From Sutcliffiella sp. FSL R7-0096 (GTDB taxonomy: Bacteria; Bacillota; Bacilli; Bacillales; Bacillaceae_I): DNA of 64,000 nt. Position 1 is the stretch's first letter, and each line of letters starts with the position of its first letter. The translations under genes and the position numbers were made by a program. This document shows, one piece after another, positions 46,139-54,281 of this stretch. The notes under the pieces are model-generated. The model was given only the letters and a program-made list of their open reading frames with translations, was not told the DNA's origin and ran no database searches. The stretch covers positions 1,840,001 to 1,904,000 of the forward strand of contig NZ_CP152003.1 in the NCBI RefSeq assembly GCF_038595065.1, written 5' to 3'.

Positions 46139-46606
46139 ATGCTATACATTCTTTCACAACTGGGGTTCAGCTTCATAGCCGCTGCAGGATTTGGGGTGTT
46201 ATTTAATGCACCGAGGAGAGCATTGGTCCATTGCGGTACGGTTGGAATGATTGGCTGGATCTTTTACATAGTGTTGGCGGATGCGGGTGTGGATCCGGTG
46301 GTAGCGTCATTTGTGGGAGCTTTTATGGTGGCGCTTGTTGGTCATATTATGGCAAAACGTTTCAGAATGCCGATGATCATTTTCAGTGTGGCGGGTATTA
46401 TTCCATTAGTTCCTGGCGGTCTAGCCTATAATACGATGAGGAATATTGCCGAAAATGATTACCTTGCAGCCATCCCATTGGCAGCAAAAGCATTCATGAT
46501 TTCAGGTGCGATAGCAATGGGACTGGTGTTTGCTGAAGTCATCATGCAGCTTGTCGTAAAGATTATGAAAAGATTATCCATTCATGCGAAACGAGAGGTG
46601 AGCTAG
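46139..46606 (+). CDS. Threonine/serine exporter-type protein, short subunit (DUF3815/ThrE_2), 155 aa
   Basis: Five hydrophobic segments in 155 residues, with the family features FNAPRRALVHCGTVGMIGWI and VAGIIPLVPGGLAYNTMR. In actinobacterial ThrE the two halves are one polypeptide; in Bacillus and Enterobacteria (YjjB/YjjP) they are separate proteins that together export small metabolites such as threonine, serine or succinate. The gene ends one base before the GTG start of the long subunit, so the two are translated together. GAGGTG precedes the ATG. The substrate is not determined. Confidence 0.9.
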   Translation: MLYILSQLGFSFIAAAGFGVLFNAPRRALVHCGTVGMIGWIFYIVLADAGVDPVVASFVGAFMVALVGHIMAKRFRMPMIIFSVAGIIPLVPGGLAYNTMRNIAENDYLAAIPLAAKAFMISGAIAMGLVFAEVIMQLVVKIMKRLSIHAKREVS

Positions 46607-47362
46607 GTGACAACTGAGATGACAGAGCGTGAAACGGAGAAAATCCTCCAAGTTTGCCTACTTGCCGGAAGAATCATGATGGAAGGGGGAGCTGAAACCT
46701 ATAGAGTCGAGGATACGATGACTAGGATCGCAGCGTCGTATGGCATTACGGAAACACATAGTTTTGTGACCCCAACCGGAATTATTGTTTCCTTGAAAGG
46801 TGATAATCCGACTCAGCTTGTAAGGATCAATTTCCGAACAACTGATTTGGAAAAGGTAGCCCAGGTAAATCATATTTCCCGTAAAATTGCAGCAGGGGAG
46901 CTTAGCGTCCAAGAGGCCAGCCAGGCTTTGATTCACTTGGAAAAATCGCACCTTCTTTTTCCGATCAGCTATCAGATCATTGCTGCAGCTTTAGTGAGTG
47001 GCTCGTTTTTAATTATGTTTAAGGGTGTTTGGACGGATTTCTTGCCGGCCATGGTTGCTGGGGGTATGGGTTACTGTGGGCTCTTATTAATCCAACATTA
47101 CACCCAAGTTAAATTCTTTGCAGAGTTTTTCGCATCCCTGATTATCGGCCTCGTAGCATTTTCGATGGTTACTATAGGATTTGGATTGGAACTGGATAAA
47201 ATCATCATCGGTTCAGTCATGCCACTTGTTCCAGGTTTATTGATCACAAATGCAGTACGTGATTTGATGCAGGGTCATTTTGTTTCAGGGCTTTCTAAAG
47301 GTGCCGAAGCGTTGTTTACAGCCTTTGCCATCGGGGCAGGAGTGGCGGTTGTTTTCCTCTAA
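46607..47362 (+). CDS. Threonine/serine exporter-type protein, long subunit (DUF1212/ThrE), 251 aa
   Basis: A cytoplasmic N-terminal domain (about 1-110) with MMEGGAETYRVEDTMTRIA and HSFVTPTGIIVSL is followed by five membrane segments and the MPLVPGLLITNAVRDLMQGHFVSG motif, typical of ThrE-like proteins. It forms the exporter with the short subunit just upstream. The start is GTG at 46607, with GAGGTGAG inside the end of the upstream gene. No regulator is near, so the inducing condition is unknown. Confidence 0.92.
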   Translation: MTTEMTERETEKILQVCLLAGRIMMEGGAETYRVEDTMTRIAASYGITETHSFVTPTGIIVSLKGDNPTQLVRINFRTTDLEKVAQVNHISRKIAAGELSVQEASQALIHLEKSHLLFPISYQIIAAALVSGSFLIMFKGVWTDFLPAMVAGGMGYCGLLLIQHYTQVKFFAEFFASLIIGLVAFSMVTIGFGLELDKIIIGSVMPLVPGLLITNAVRDLMQGHFVSGLSKGAEALFTAFAIGAGVAVVFL

Positions 47363-47633
47363 GGCTGCTTTCGAAAACTTTGTTGATTTCGTATTTTTAA
47401 CCGAATCATTTTATTGCTTACTGTCGTACTCGTTTCCATGCTGTATTAAAATACTACTTACAAATTTTAGAGTATATAGGTAGCAGGAAATCATTCATTG
47501 AGAAAAGAGCTGCCTCTATCAAGTCATGGAATATATTTCTTATTACAGTGATAACAAGCAATTAACAGTATATTTCGTTATTTTACAATAATTACTTGTT
47601 TTCAATTCTGTTGAAACATATTAGATTTATAGT

Positions 47634-48254
47634 ATGAAAACTTTACAGAAAGTCCTCATAACTTTGTCGGTTGTCGCACTAGTCTTAGGTGGAAATACAG
47701 CTGCCCTTGCAGCTACTACTCACACGGTTCAATCCGGTGATACGATGTGGAAGATAGCAGTAAAATATCAGGTTGGGGTATCTGAACTGATTGCTGCTAA
47801 CTCTACAGTCAAGAATCCTGATCTAATCTATCCAGGTCAAAGAATTACTATTCCAGAAAAAGGGGAGGGGCAAACGCAAGAAGAGCAGGTTGCTAAGTTA
47901 GTGAACCAGGAACGTGCGAAATATGGGCTTAAGCCTTTAAAGCTTAACTGGGAGTTATCTAGAGTTGCTAGATACAAGTCTCAAGATATGATTGATAAAA
48001 GATATTTCAGCCACACGTCACCAACATATGGATCTCCTTTCGATATGATGCGTAACTTTGGTATTTCTTACCGAACAGCAGGTGAAAATATTGCTGCTGG
48101 GCAAAAAACACCACAAGAGGTCATGAATGCTTGGATGAACAGTGAGGGGCATAGAAAGAACATATTATCAAGTCAATATACAGAAATCGGAGTAGGCTAT
48201 GCCAAAGGTGGCCAATATGGACATTACTGGACGCAGATGTTTATTTCAAGATAA
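47634..48254 (+). CDS. Secreted LysM-CAP domain protein (YkwD-like), 206 aa
   Basis: A Sec signal peptide (about 1-26, cut after ALAA) leads to a LysM domain at about 29-74 (HTVQSGDTMWKIAVKYQVGVSELIAAN) that should bind peptidoglycan, and a CAP/SCP domain at about 86-206 with GENIAAG and NSEGHRKNIL. Similar proteins occur in spore coats and cell walls of Bacillus; the activity of bacterial CAP domains is unclear. No good binding site is seen before the ATG (the leader is AT-rich), so translation may be weak or the start unusual. A strong terminator follows. Confidence 0.9.
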   Translation: MKTLQKVLITLSVVALVLGGNTAALAATTHTVQSGDTMWKIAVKYQVGVSELIAANSTVKNPDLIYPGQRITIPEKGEGQTQEEQVAKLVNQERAKYGLKPLKLNWELSRVARYKSQDMIDKRYFSHTSPTYGSPFDMMRNFGISYRTAGENIAAGQKTPQEVMNAWMNSEGHRKNILSSQYTEIGVGYAKGGQYGHYWTQMFISR

Positions 48255-48268
48255 TGATAGATTATGAA

Positions 48269-48298
48269 AGCAGTGCCTATAATCGGCACTGCTTTTTA
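48269..48298 (+). terminator. Terminator after the LysM-CAP gene
   Basis: 10-bp perfect stem AAGCAGTGCC / GGCACTGCTT, loop TATAAT, then TTT. Confidence 0.9.
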
Positions 48299-48317
48299 TA
48301 TGCCCCTCTAAACATCG

Positions 48318-48443
48318 CTGTTGATTTCCGCATCGAGGTTCGCTTTCCACGGGGCGCTTGCGGAGCCTCCTCGACTTTGCCGGCGGAATCTCCGCTAACC
48401 GCTACCTCCCGTTGGAGTCTACGTCCTATGCTCCAATCAATAG
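48318..48443. repeat. Dispersed palindromic repeat
   Basis: A 126-bp element with ends CTGTTGATT / AATCAATAG and the core features TTCGCTTTCC, GGAGCCTCCTCGA and GTTGGAGTCTACG. It belongs with the inner part of the nested elements at 39897 and 53985 and the operon copies at 24283 and 28173. No duplicated hairpin flanks it. Confidence 0.72.
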
Positions 48444-48486
48444 TTAAGGAAACTTTTTATAAATTTACCCAACCCTCAATCACCCT

Positions 48487-49215
48487 CTAAAACATCTCAA
48501 TCCTATCCTGGTATTTTCTCATTGCCCTTTCGTTATGTTCTTCTGCACCATCAATATTTCCGCTTTTGAATATGGGAACAGCTATACCTTTCTTATGTAG
48601 AAGGTCTGTCGTTTTGATTATTAGGTCATTGACGATGGCAGCGTTTATAATAGTGGAACCAGGTCCGATGGAGGTTTCGAGACCTTCTAATGTAACTAGG
48701 GCATCTCCTTGGGGGATGCAGCTATCAATTGCGATGGTTGCGGTCTCTGCTAAAAACATCCCCGACGAGTGCCTTGTGGTCAAGGAGTGATAGGCGTGGG
48801 AGGAGATGGTGATAACTTTCATCCCGAGCTCTTTCCCGTATTGTGCAACGTCTATAGGGACGGGATTTCGTCCGGATGTCGATATGACCAACAAGGCATC
48901 CTTTGGCTGAAAAGGCTGAAGGGGTAAGAAGGTATCGGCAAAGCGTGGGTCCCTTTCCATTGCCGAGGAGCGAAGAGCACCTTTATGCAACATAACATCC
49001 TCTACTAAAATTGGTCTTACTGGTACTATTCCACCTGCCCGGTAAAATACTTCTTCTGCAATCATATGAGAGTGACCACAGCCAAAAACATGCAGGATCC
49101 CATCACGCTCGAGACACTCTGCAAGAATGGACGCACTTTGTTGCAAAGCCTGCTTGTTCTTATCGTTCACTTCTGTCAAGAGGTTCTGTATGGCCGAAAA
49201 GTATCCAATGTTCAT
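48487..49215 (-). CDS. SIS-domain sugar-isomerase-like protein (UPF0309), 242 aa
   Basis: A sugar isomerase (SIS) domain with FGCGHSHMIAEEVFYRAGG near residue 44 and VISTSGRNPVPIDVAQ, as in UPF0309 proteins. These bind phosphosugars and often sit in amino-sugar operons, so it may isomerise, release or sense an N-acetylglucosamine-derived phosphosugar. It is the last gene of nagA-nagB-nagR, 12 bp after nagR, with GGAGG before the ATG. The exact reaction is unknown; the operon position supports the link with amino sugars. Confidence 0.87.
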   Translation of the reverse strand: MNIGYFSAIQNLLTEVNDKNKQALQQSASILAECLERDGILHVFGCGHSHMIAEEVFYRAGGIVPVRPILVEDVMLHKGALRSSAMERDPRFADTFLPLQPFQPKDALLVISTSGRNPVPIDVAQYGKELGMKVITISSHAYHSLTTRHSSGMFLAETATIAIDSCIPQGDALVTLEGLETSIGPGSTIINAAIVNDLIIKTTDLLHKKGIAVPIFKSGNIDGAEEHNERAMRKYQDRIEMF

Positions 49216-49227
49216 TATTAACCTCCA

Positions 49228-49959
49228 CTATTGATGGTTTCTGTTCAATTTTATATGGAATTTATAGCGATCTCCTCTATACACCGATTTAACCAGTTCT
49301 AGTGGTGTACCATCCTGAAGATAAGTGTTTCGTTGGATATATAGCATTGGATGCCCTTTTTCAATTTTTAATAGTTTTTCATCCTCTACAGATGCTTTGA
49401 TGGATTCAATCAATTGGTCCGCATGTGCGATCCGCAAATTTAATTTTTCCTCAATATAAGCATAGATGGAAGCATTCACGACTTCCTCTGTAAGTCCTTT
49501 TACCATGTTCGCAGAAAGGTAGTTTGTTTCTAAGGCCATTGGTTCACCATCGGCAAGTCGGATTCGTTTTATTTCATAGACTGGTGCAAACTCATTGATT
49601 TTGAGTTCGTTTGCAATAAAGCTATTTGCTGGGATGATTTCGAAATGAATCAACTTACTTGTCGGACTCAGCCCGCGTTTTTTCATATCTTCTGTAAAAC
49701 TAGTAAGACCTTGAAGAGGCTGCTCAATCTTTTTTTCGGATACAAAGGTTCCGCTTCCCTTTTTTCGATAGAGAAGCCCTTCGTTTACAAGGGAATTAAT
49801 CGCTTGCCTTACAGTCATTCTGCTGATGCCATAATTTTCGGCATATTCCCTTTCGGAGGGAATGCTGTCTCCAGGCAGGATAATTCCTGCATTGATTTGA
49901 TTTTTGATATGAGATTCCAGTTGATAATACATAGGAATCGGAGAGGATTTATCAATCAT
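49228..49959 (-). CDS. nagR: GntR/HutC-family regulator of N-acetylglucosamine use, 243 aa
   Basis: A winged helix-turn-helix of the GntR type (about 1-70, PSEREYAENYGISRMTVRQAINSL) joined to a UTRA effector domain (about 90-240) that binds phosphosugars. B. subtilis NagR (YvoA) of the same length represses nagAB and nagP until glucosamine-6-phosphate or GlcNAc-6-phosphate is present. It is encoded third in the operon, 19 bp after nagB, which gives feedback control. A palindromic operator before nagA carries its expected TGGTATA motif. AGGAG precedes the ATG. Confidence 0.92.
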   Translation of the reverse strand: MIDKSSPIPMYYQLESHIKNQINAGIILPGDSIPSEREYAENYGISRMTVRQAINSLVNEGLLYRKKGSGTFVSEKKIEQPLQGLTSFTEDMKKRGLSPTSKLIHFEIIPANSFIANELKINEFAPVYEIKRIRLADGEPMALETNYLSANMVKGLTEEVVNASIYAYIEEKLNLRIAHADQLIESIKASVEDEKLLKIEKGHPMLYIQRNTYLQDGTPLELVKSVYRGDRYKFHIKLNRNHQ

Positions 49960-49978
49960 GTATGGTTTCTTTCTCCTT

Positions 49979-50716
49979 TCAGGCGATTATGCTTGATTGT
50001 TCAAGAATAGTGCTATCTGCGATAATTTTAACACATGGATGCTTTTTGAGGACAGACGCAGGGAAGCTTTCCGAGATATCTCCGTAAAGGAGCTGCTCGA
50101 ATGCCCTCGCCTTGTTTTTACCAGCCACAAGGAGGATTATTTCTTTTGCGCTCATGATGGAAGCTATCCCCATTGTAATCGCCTGGGTGGGGACATCATC
50201 TATACTCGTAAAAAATCTTGCATTGGCTTTTCGAGTAGATTCTGTCAGATTCACCACATGTGTACGGCTATGAAAGGGAGTCCCTGGTTCGTTGAAGCCG
50301 ATGTGCCCGTTTTCTCCAAGACCAAGAACCTGTATGTCTACCGGGCCATTCTTGATCAAGTCTTCTTCGTAATTCCTACACTCAACTTCCAGCTTTTCGA
50401 CTAATCCGTTGGGTATGAAGATTTTTTCTTTATTGATATTGATATGTTGAAAAAAATGTTTCTCCATAAACGAATAATAGCTGTTGGGGTCCGTTTTTGG
50501 AAGCCCAATATACTCGTCTAAATTAAAGGTAGTGACGTTTTCATAAGAAGTCTTATGGATGATATGATCCTCCAATAGATATTTGTACATACCAGTGGGG
50601 GTACTTCCTGTGGCAAGGCCAAGTACAATGTCTGGGTTGCTCCTGACCTGATTTGCAATATAGGAGGCTGCTTCTTTACTTAACGCTTCATAGGATGGGG
50701 TGTGTATGATATCCAT
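49979..50716 (-). CDS. nagB: Glucosamine-6-phosphate deaminase, 245 aa
   Basis: It converts glucosamine-6-phosphate to fructose-6-phosphate and ammonia. The motifs LGLATGSTPTGMY, NLDEYIGL (catalytic Asp) and GLGENGHIGFNEPG are complete, followed by TMGIASIMSAKEIILLVAGK. The open frame runs upstream through nagA to 50899, but GGAGAG stands eight bases before ATG 50716, which gives the standard MDIIHTPSYEALS start. Five bases separate it from nagA. The long allosteric C-terminus of the E. coli type is absent, as usual in Bacillus. Confidence 0.96.
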   Translation of the reverse strand: MDIIHTPSYEALSKEAASYIANQVRSNPDIVLGLATGSTPTGMYKYLLEDHIIHKTSYENVTTFNLDEYIGLPKTDPNSYYSFMEKHFFQHININKEKIFIPNGLVEKLEVECRNYEEDLIKNGPVDIQVLGLGENGHIGFNEPGTPFHSRTHVVNLTESTRKANARFFTSIDDVPTQAITMGIASIMSAKEIILLVAGKNKARAFEQLLYGDISESFPASVLKKHPCVKIIADSTILEQSSIIA

Positions 50717-50721
50717 GATTA

Positions 50722-51912
50722 TTACTCTCCTTTGTATGATAGTTTTCCGTTGCAGAAAGTCATTTTCACTTGCATCTCCTCGTCGACAATGACGAGATCT
50801 GCATCTTTCCCTACTGCGATGCTGCCTTTTCGATTCCAGACGTTCAAACGCTTGGCTGGATTGCTCGTGGCCATTTGTACTGCCTCTTGCATACTGCACC
50901 CTGTGTAATCCATCATATTCTTGACTGCTTCATTCATCTTCAGTACGCTGCCAGCAATTGTGCCATCTTCCAGGAGGGCAGTTTTATTTACTACCTTCAC
51001 TTTTTGACCACCAAGATCATATTCTCCGTTTTTGAGCCATTTTGCTCTCATTGAATCTGTTATTAATAGGATTTTATCGGGACCTTTAGTTAGATAGGTT
51101 GCTTTCACCACCGCAGGGTGTACATGGATGCCATCTGCGATGATTTCTAAATAAAGTTCCGGATGGGCAAGCCCTGCCCCGGCAACACCCGGTTCACGAT
51201 GGTGATTTCCTCTCATCCCATTATAGAAATGGGTAATATGTTGTGCGCCAGCGCTCATCGCCTCCAACATTTCCGAATAGAGCGCATCTGAATGCCCGAT
51301 GGAGGTGATAACACCTGATTCAGTCAGAAATTTCACCAGATTATTTCCATTTTCTTGTTCGGGTGCCATGGTTACAATTTTGATAGTATCACCTGAGTCA
51401 GACTGAAACTGAGTAAAGTCGGCTATGCCCGGTTTCATGATAAATGCTTTCGGTTGTGCACCGGCTCTTTTGGCATTGATGAATGGTCCTTCCAAATGGA
51501 CACCAAGTAATTCACCTGCATAGGGGTCAGGTTGGTTGTCCATGTAGGTATGGATATTCTGCAATGCTTTGCTTATATTGGTTTTTTCTTGTGTGATGGT
51601 TGTAGCAAGGAATGAGGTGGTACCTTCCTTTGGGAGGGTGGAGGCCATGGAATGGAGGGCCTCTTCGGTGGCGTCCATGACATCTGAACCATTCAATCCG
51701 TGTATATGAATATCAATAAAACCAGGAAGTGCTATTAGCTCATTTTGCAGAAAGATTTCCTCTAAATCATCGGGGTTGGTATATTGGTCCATAGTTCCAA
51801 TGTCTGTGATTTTTCCTTCCTTGAATTTTATAAAACCATTCTCTATAATGTCTTCTTCCAGCATGACTCTTACTGATAGAAGAACATAGCTATCTGATAA
51901 ACCAGTTTTCAT
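50722..51912 (-). CDS. nagA: N-acetylglucosamine-6-phosphate deacetylase, 396 aa
   Basis: An amidohydrolase removing the acetyl group from GlcNAc-6-phosphate, the entry step of amino-sugar catabolism. FIDIHIHGLNGSD holds the first metal-binding His pair; the substrate loop GVHLEGPFINAKRAGA, then GHSDALY and HFYNGM and the catalytic Asp in LLITDSMRAKW. The last of these usually reads TDA(M/T); here TDSM keeps the Asp. It is the first gene of the operon, with AAAGGAG before the ATG and a strong inverted-repeat operator about 60 bp upstream. Confidence 0.96.
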   Translation of the reverse strand: MKTGLSDSYVLLSVRVMLEEDIIENGFIKFKEGKITDIGTMDQYTNPDDLEEIFLQNELIALPGFIDIHIHGLNGSDVMDATEEALHSMASTLPKEGTTSFLATTITQEKTNISKALQNIHTYMDNQPDPYAGELLGVHLEGPFINAKRAGAQPKAFIMKPGIADFTQFQSDSGDTIKIVTMAPEQENGNNLVKFLTESGVITSIGHSDALYSEMLEAMSAGAQHITHFYNGMRGNHHREPGVAGAGLAHPELYLEIIADGIHVHPAVVKATYLTKGPDKILLITDSMRAKWLKNGEYDLGGQKVKVVNKTALLEDGTIAGSVLKMNEAVKNMMDYTGCSMQEAVQMATSNPAKRLNVWNRKGSIAVGKDADLVIVDEEMQVKMTFCNGKLSYKGE

Positions 51913-51967
51913 ACAATGATCTCCTTTAGCTATAATATATGTTCATGATAGCAAATGAATGTCTAGT

Positions 51968-52002
51968 TGTATATACCACTTTTGGTGGAAGTGGTATATA
52001 CA
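51968..52002. promoter_or_regulatory. Palindromic operator, probable NagR site
   Basis: Perfect 14-bp inverted repeat TGTATATACCACTT / AAGTGGTATATACA with a seven-base centre. Each arm holds a TGGTATATACA motif like the NagR/YvoA target TGGTATAGACA. It lies between nagA and the divergent GNAT gene. Confidence 0.82.
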
Positions 52003-52110
52003 GAATCAACATAAGGATATTGTATAATCAATTTCATCTATTCATATTTTCAACGAAATAATATACTATAAACAGAATAAGAGCATAGAATACTAGAAAG
52101 GTGAATCATC

Positions 52111-52617
52111 ATGACTAACATGCAGCTAAAAATCAGAACAGCAGAAGTTAAAGACCTACAAAAGATTGTAGAGATTTACAATTCCACCATCGAGAGCAAA
52201 ATGGTGACCGCGGATACTACTCCAGTTAAAGTGGAGAGTAAAGTAGAATGGTTCCAACAACATAATGAGAAGAGACCATTACAGGTAGTGGAATATGAGA
52301 ACGAAATTTGTGCTTGGATCAGCTACCAGGACTTTTACGGTCGGCCGGCCTATCAAAAGACTGCAGAGGTTAGCATTTATCTGCATCAGGATGCAAGAGG
52401 CAAAGGGCTTGGCGCTATATTGTTGGATAAAGCAATCAAGGAATGTCCATCACTACAAATTGAAAATCTGCTAGCTTTCATATTTTCACACAATATACCA
52501 AGCATTAAACTATTCAAGAAATTTGGGTTTGAACAGTGGGGTTTTCTCCCAGAAGTGGCGGAACTTGATTCTGTCAAAAGGGATTTAGTGATAATGGGTA
52601 GAAAAATAATAGAGTAG
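52111..52617 (+). CDS. GNAT acetyltransferase (phosphinothricin-acetyltransferase-like), 168 aa
   Basis: An acetyl-CoA-dependent N-acetyltransferase. The GNAT fold shows LKIRTAEVKDLQKIVEIYN at the start, AEVSIYLHQDARGKGLGAILLDKAI as the acetyl-CoA pyrophosphate loop (Q/R-x-x-G-x-G/A), and NIPSIKLFKKFGFEQWGFLPEVAELD. The order and length resemble Bar/Pat-type enzymes, which acetylate small amines such as phosphinothricin or methionine sulfone, but the substrate is open. AAGGTG lies before the ATG. It is divergent from nagA and may be cotranscribed with the two genes after it (gaps of 10 and 8 bp). Confidence 0.88.
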   Translation: MTNMQLKIRTAEVKDLQKIVEIYNSTIESKMVTADTTPVKVESKVEWFQQHNEKRPLQVVEYENEICAWISYQDFYGRPAYQKTAEVSIYLHQDARGKGLGAILLDKAIKECPSLQIENLLAFIFSHNIPSIKLFKKFGFEQWGFLPEVAELDSVKRDLVIMGRKIIE

Positions 52618-52627
52618 GGGGAAGGCG

Positions 52628-52966
52628 ATGAAATGGAAATGGGCAATGGTCATCTTCACTGGCATATTTCTTGTGACGGGAACACTTCTGGCATTTAATG
52701 AACATGTTAGGGGAGCCGCAAAGCTTGCACTTTCCACATCACCAATTGTAACTCTTTCATCTGAGCATGATACTAGGACGATCATGGCAAAAATGGATGA
52801 AGGAGCAGGGTTTCAAGATGTACTATCACACGTAGAAGCGGATGGCTGGAAATTCGAAGAACAGGTTGGCTCTATGTTCCTTTATTCAAGAGGAGATGAA
52901 AGTCTCGTCATCATGCTTAAAATGTGGACAAACCAGTATATAGTGGCAGAAATGACGAAGGGGTAG
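52628..52966 (+). CDS. Hypothetical exported or membrane-anchored protein, 112 aa
   Basis: An N-terminal hydrophobic segment (about 5-23, MVIFTGIFLVTGTLLAF) without a lipobox is followed by a small soluble domain of about 85 residues rich in Glu, Asp and Met. I recognise no family. GGGGAAGG precedes the ATG. It is wedged between two GNAT genes with 10 and 8 bp gaps, so all three probably form one transcript. The protein may be anchored outside the membrane; its function is unknown. Confidence 0.65.
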   Translation: MKWKWAMVIFTGIFLVTGTLLAFNEHVRGAAKLALSTSPIVTLSSEHDTRTIMAKMDEGAGFQDVLSHVEADGWKFEEQVGSMFLYSRGDESLVIMLKMWTNQYIVAEMTKG

Positions 52967-52974
52967 GGGAGATC

Positions 52975-53529
52975 ATGTTAAAACCGGTACCAATGATTAG
53001 AACGGAAAGATTACAGCTTAGAAGTTTAACGCTAAGAGATTCAGATATCATTTATTCATACTTCTCCAATCCAGAAATGACAAGGTTTTACGGAATGGAA
53101 CCCTTCCAGTCTAAGTTGGAAGCTGATAAATTTATTAAAGACTTTATAGACGACTACACCACTTTGTATAGGTGGGGCATTGTTGAAAAGGAAACAGGGA
53201 CATTGGTCGGTACATGCGGCTTTCATGCCGTTTCGGATAAACACCGACGGGCTGAAATAGGTTATGAAATAGATTTACCATATTGGGGGAAAGGTTACGC
53301 TACCGAATCTATCCAAGGATTGGTCAAATTCGGGTTTGATTCGATGGAACTTAACCGCATAGGAGCAAATGTGTACCCCGAAAATGTTGGTTCCAGAAAA
53401 GTTCTGGAAAAAGTGGGTTTTACCCACGAGGGGCTCTTAAGGGGCTATCTATTCCAAGGTGGCAAATACCATGACGCAAATGTCTTTTCCATCTTAAAAG
53501 ATGAAGTGGTGGAACACAGGAATCAATAG
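52975..53529 (+). CDS. GNAT acetyltransferase, RimJ/RimL type, 184 aa
   Basis: This acetyltransferase_3 family member (about 165-residue domain) shows MIRTERLQLRSLTLRDSD at the start, RRAEIGYEIDLPYWGKGYATESIQGLV as the acetyl-CoA loop and VYPENVGSRKVLEKVGFTHEGLLRG near the end, the pattern of ribosomal-protein N-alanine acetyltransferases and their relatives. The frame is open further upstream, but GGGGAG lies just before ATG 52975. Its stop codon lies inside the terminator hairpin, which has been duplicated by a mobile repeat. Confidence 0.9.
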   Translation: MLKPVPMIRTERLQLRSLTLRDSDIIYSYFSNPEMTRFYGMEPFQSKLEADKFIKDFIDDYTTLYRWGIVEKETGTLVGTCGFHAVSDKHRRAEIGYEIDLPYWGKGYATESIQGLVKFGFDSMELNRIGANVYPENVGSRKVLEKVGFTHEGLLRGYLFQGGKYHDANVFSILKDEVVEHRNQ

Positions 53530-53540
53530 ATTACTGTGTT

Positions 53541-53749
53541 AGACTGTTGACAAACTATAAACTAGTTAGGTTATCTGTTGGAAGAGTTGATCTCCGTTGC
53601 AGGAGCTTCGCTTTCCGCGGGCAGTCCGGAAGCCTCCTCGGGCTACGCCCTGCGGGGTCTTCCATGTCCTTTCCTCCCGCAGGAGTCTTCGCTCCTTCCA
53701 CTGCGATCAACTAGAGTATTTCATTATTTTAAGCTTTGTCTACACACTG
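53541..53749. mobile_element. Terminator-targeting repeat element, copy 3 (209 bp)
   Basis: Non-coding palindromic element from AGACTGTTGACAAAC to CTTTGTCTACACACTG. Flanks are perfect 27-bp direct repeats (53514-53540 and 53750-53776), each an imperfect ACACAG..CTGTGTT hairpin that is the terminator of the GNAT gene. Only the right copy runs into TTTTTTT. It differs from copy 5 at only a few positions. Confidence 0.9.
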
Positions 53750-53882
53750 ACACAGGAATCAATAGATTACTGTGTTTTTTTACGGAAAAAAATTGTGCTA
53801 AACGAAATAATAATAGATAATAAAAGTGTTAGAATTTACAGTAAGTTTAAACCCAACGAAAGAACGCTTTACTTTAAAGGCT

Positions 53883-54227
53883 CAGTGAGTAGACAAAGTT
53901 ATTTAATCTTCAAGAATATGCAATTTCCATGTTGATCGTAGTGAAGGGCGCGCAGACTTCCGCGGGAGGAAGGGACAGGGAAGACCACTGAAAAAGTACA
54001 TAATTCTGATTATCTGTATAAGACCGCTGTTGATTTCCGCAAACGGCTTCGCCTATTGCTCCAATCAACAGCTAGAAATTCATAAAAAAGATAAGTTATT
54101 GGATTTTTCAGTGGCATCGGCGTAGCCCGAGGAGGCTTCCGGACCGCCCTGTGGATAAGCGAAGCGCCTGGAACGAAGATCAACAAGTAATTGCAAATCT
54201 AAAGATTTAGGGTTTGTCAAAAGTCTG
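53883..54227. mobile_element. Terminator-targeting repeat element, copy 4, carrying a nested element
   Basis: Starts CAGTGAGTAGACAAAG and ends GGTTTGTCAAAAGTCTG, in the subtype of copy 1. Flanks are diverged 18-bp direct repeats (53865-53882 and 54228-54245; 15 of 18 identical), each with a GCCTTT..AAAGGC-like hairpin; TTTT follows the right copy. A family II element at 53985-54114 interrupts the core. The stretch 53777-53882 between copies 3 and 4 holds no gene I can support. Confidence 0.8.
53985..54114. mobile_element. Nested palindromic element, family II (130 bp, shortened)
   Basis: Ends CCACTGAAAAAGTA and, inverted, CCACTGAAAAATCC; inner CTGTTGATT / AATCAACAG as in 39897-40111 but lacking most of the central core. 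It lies at nearly the same place in its host element as the other copy. Confidence 0.75.
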
Positions 54228-54281
54228 CGCCTTTGTTTAAAGGCTGTTTTCGTAAAGTCCTAGCAAAGGGTGTGTGTCGAC

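Noticed and set aside
53578-53820. Open frames inside the palindromic elements (also at 38353-38571, 39791-40296, 40239-40481, 48254-48490 and 58933-59149)
   Set aside because: They are translations of GC-rich repeat DNA without binding sites; the same peptides recur because the repeat recurs.
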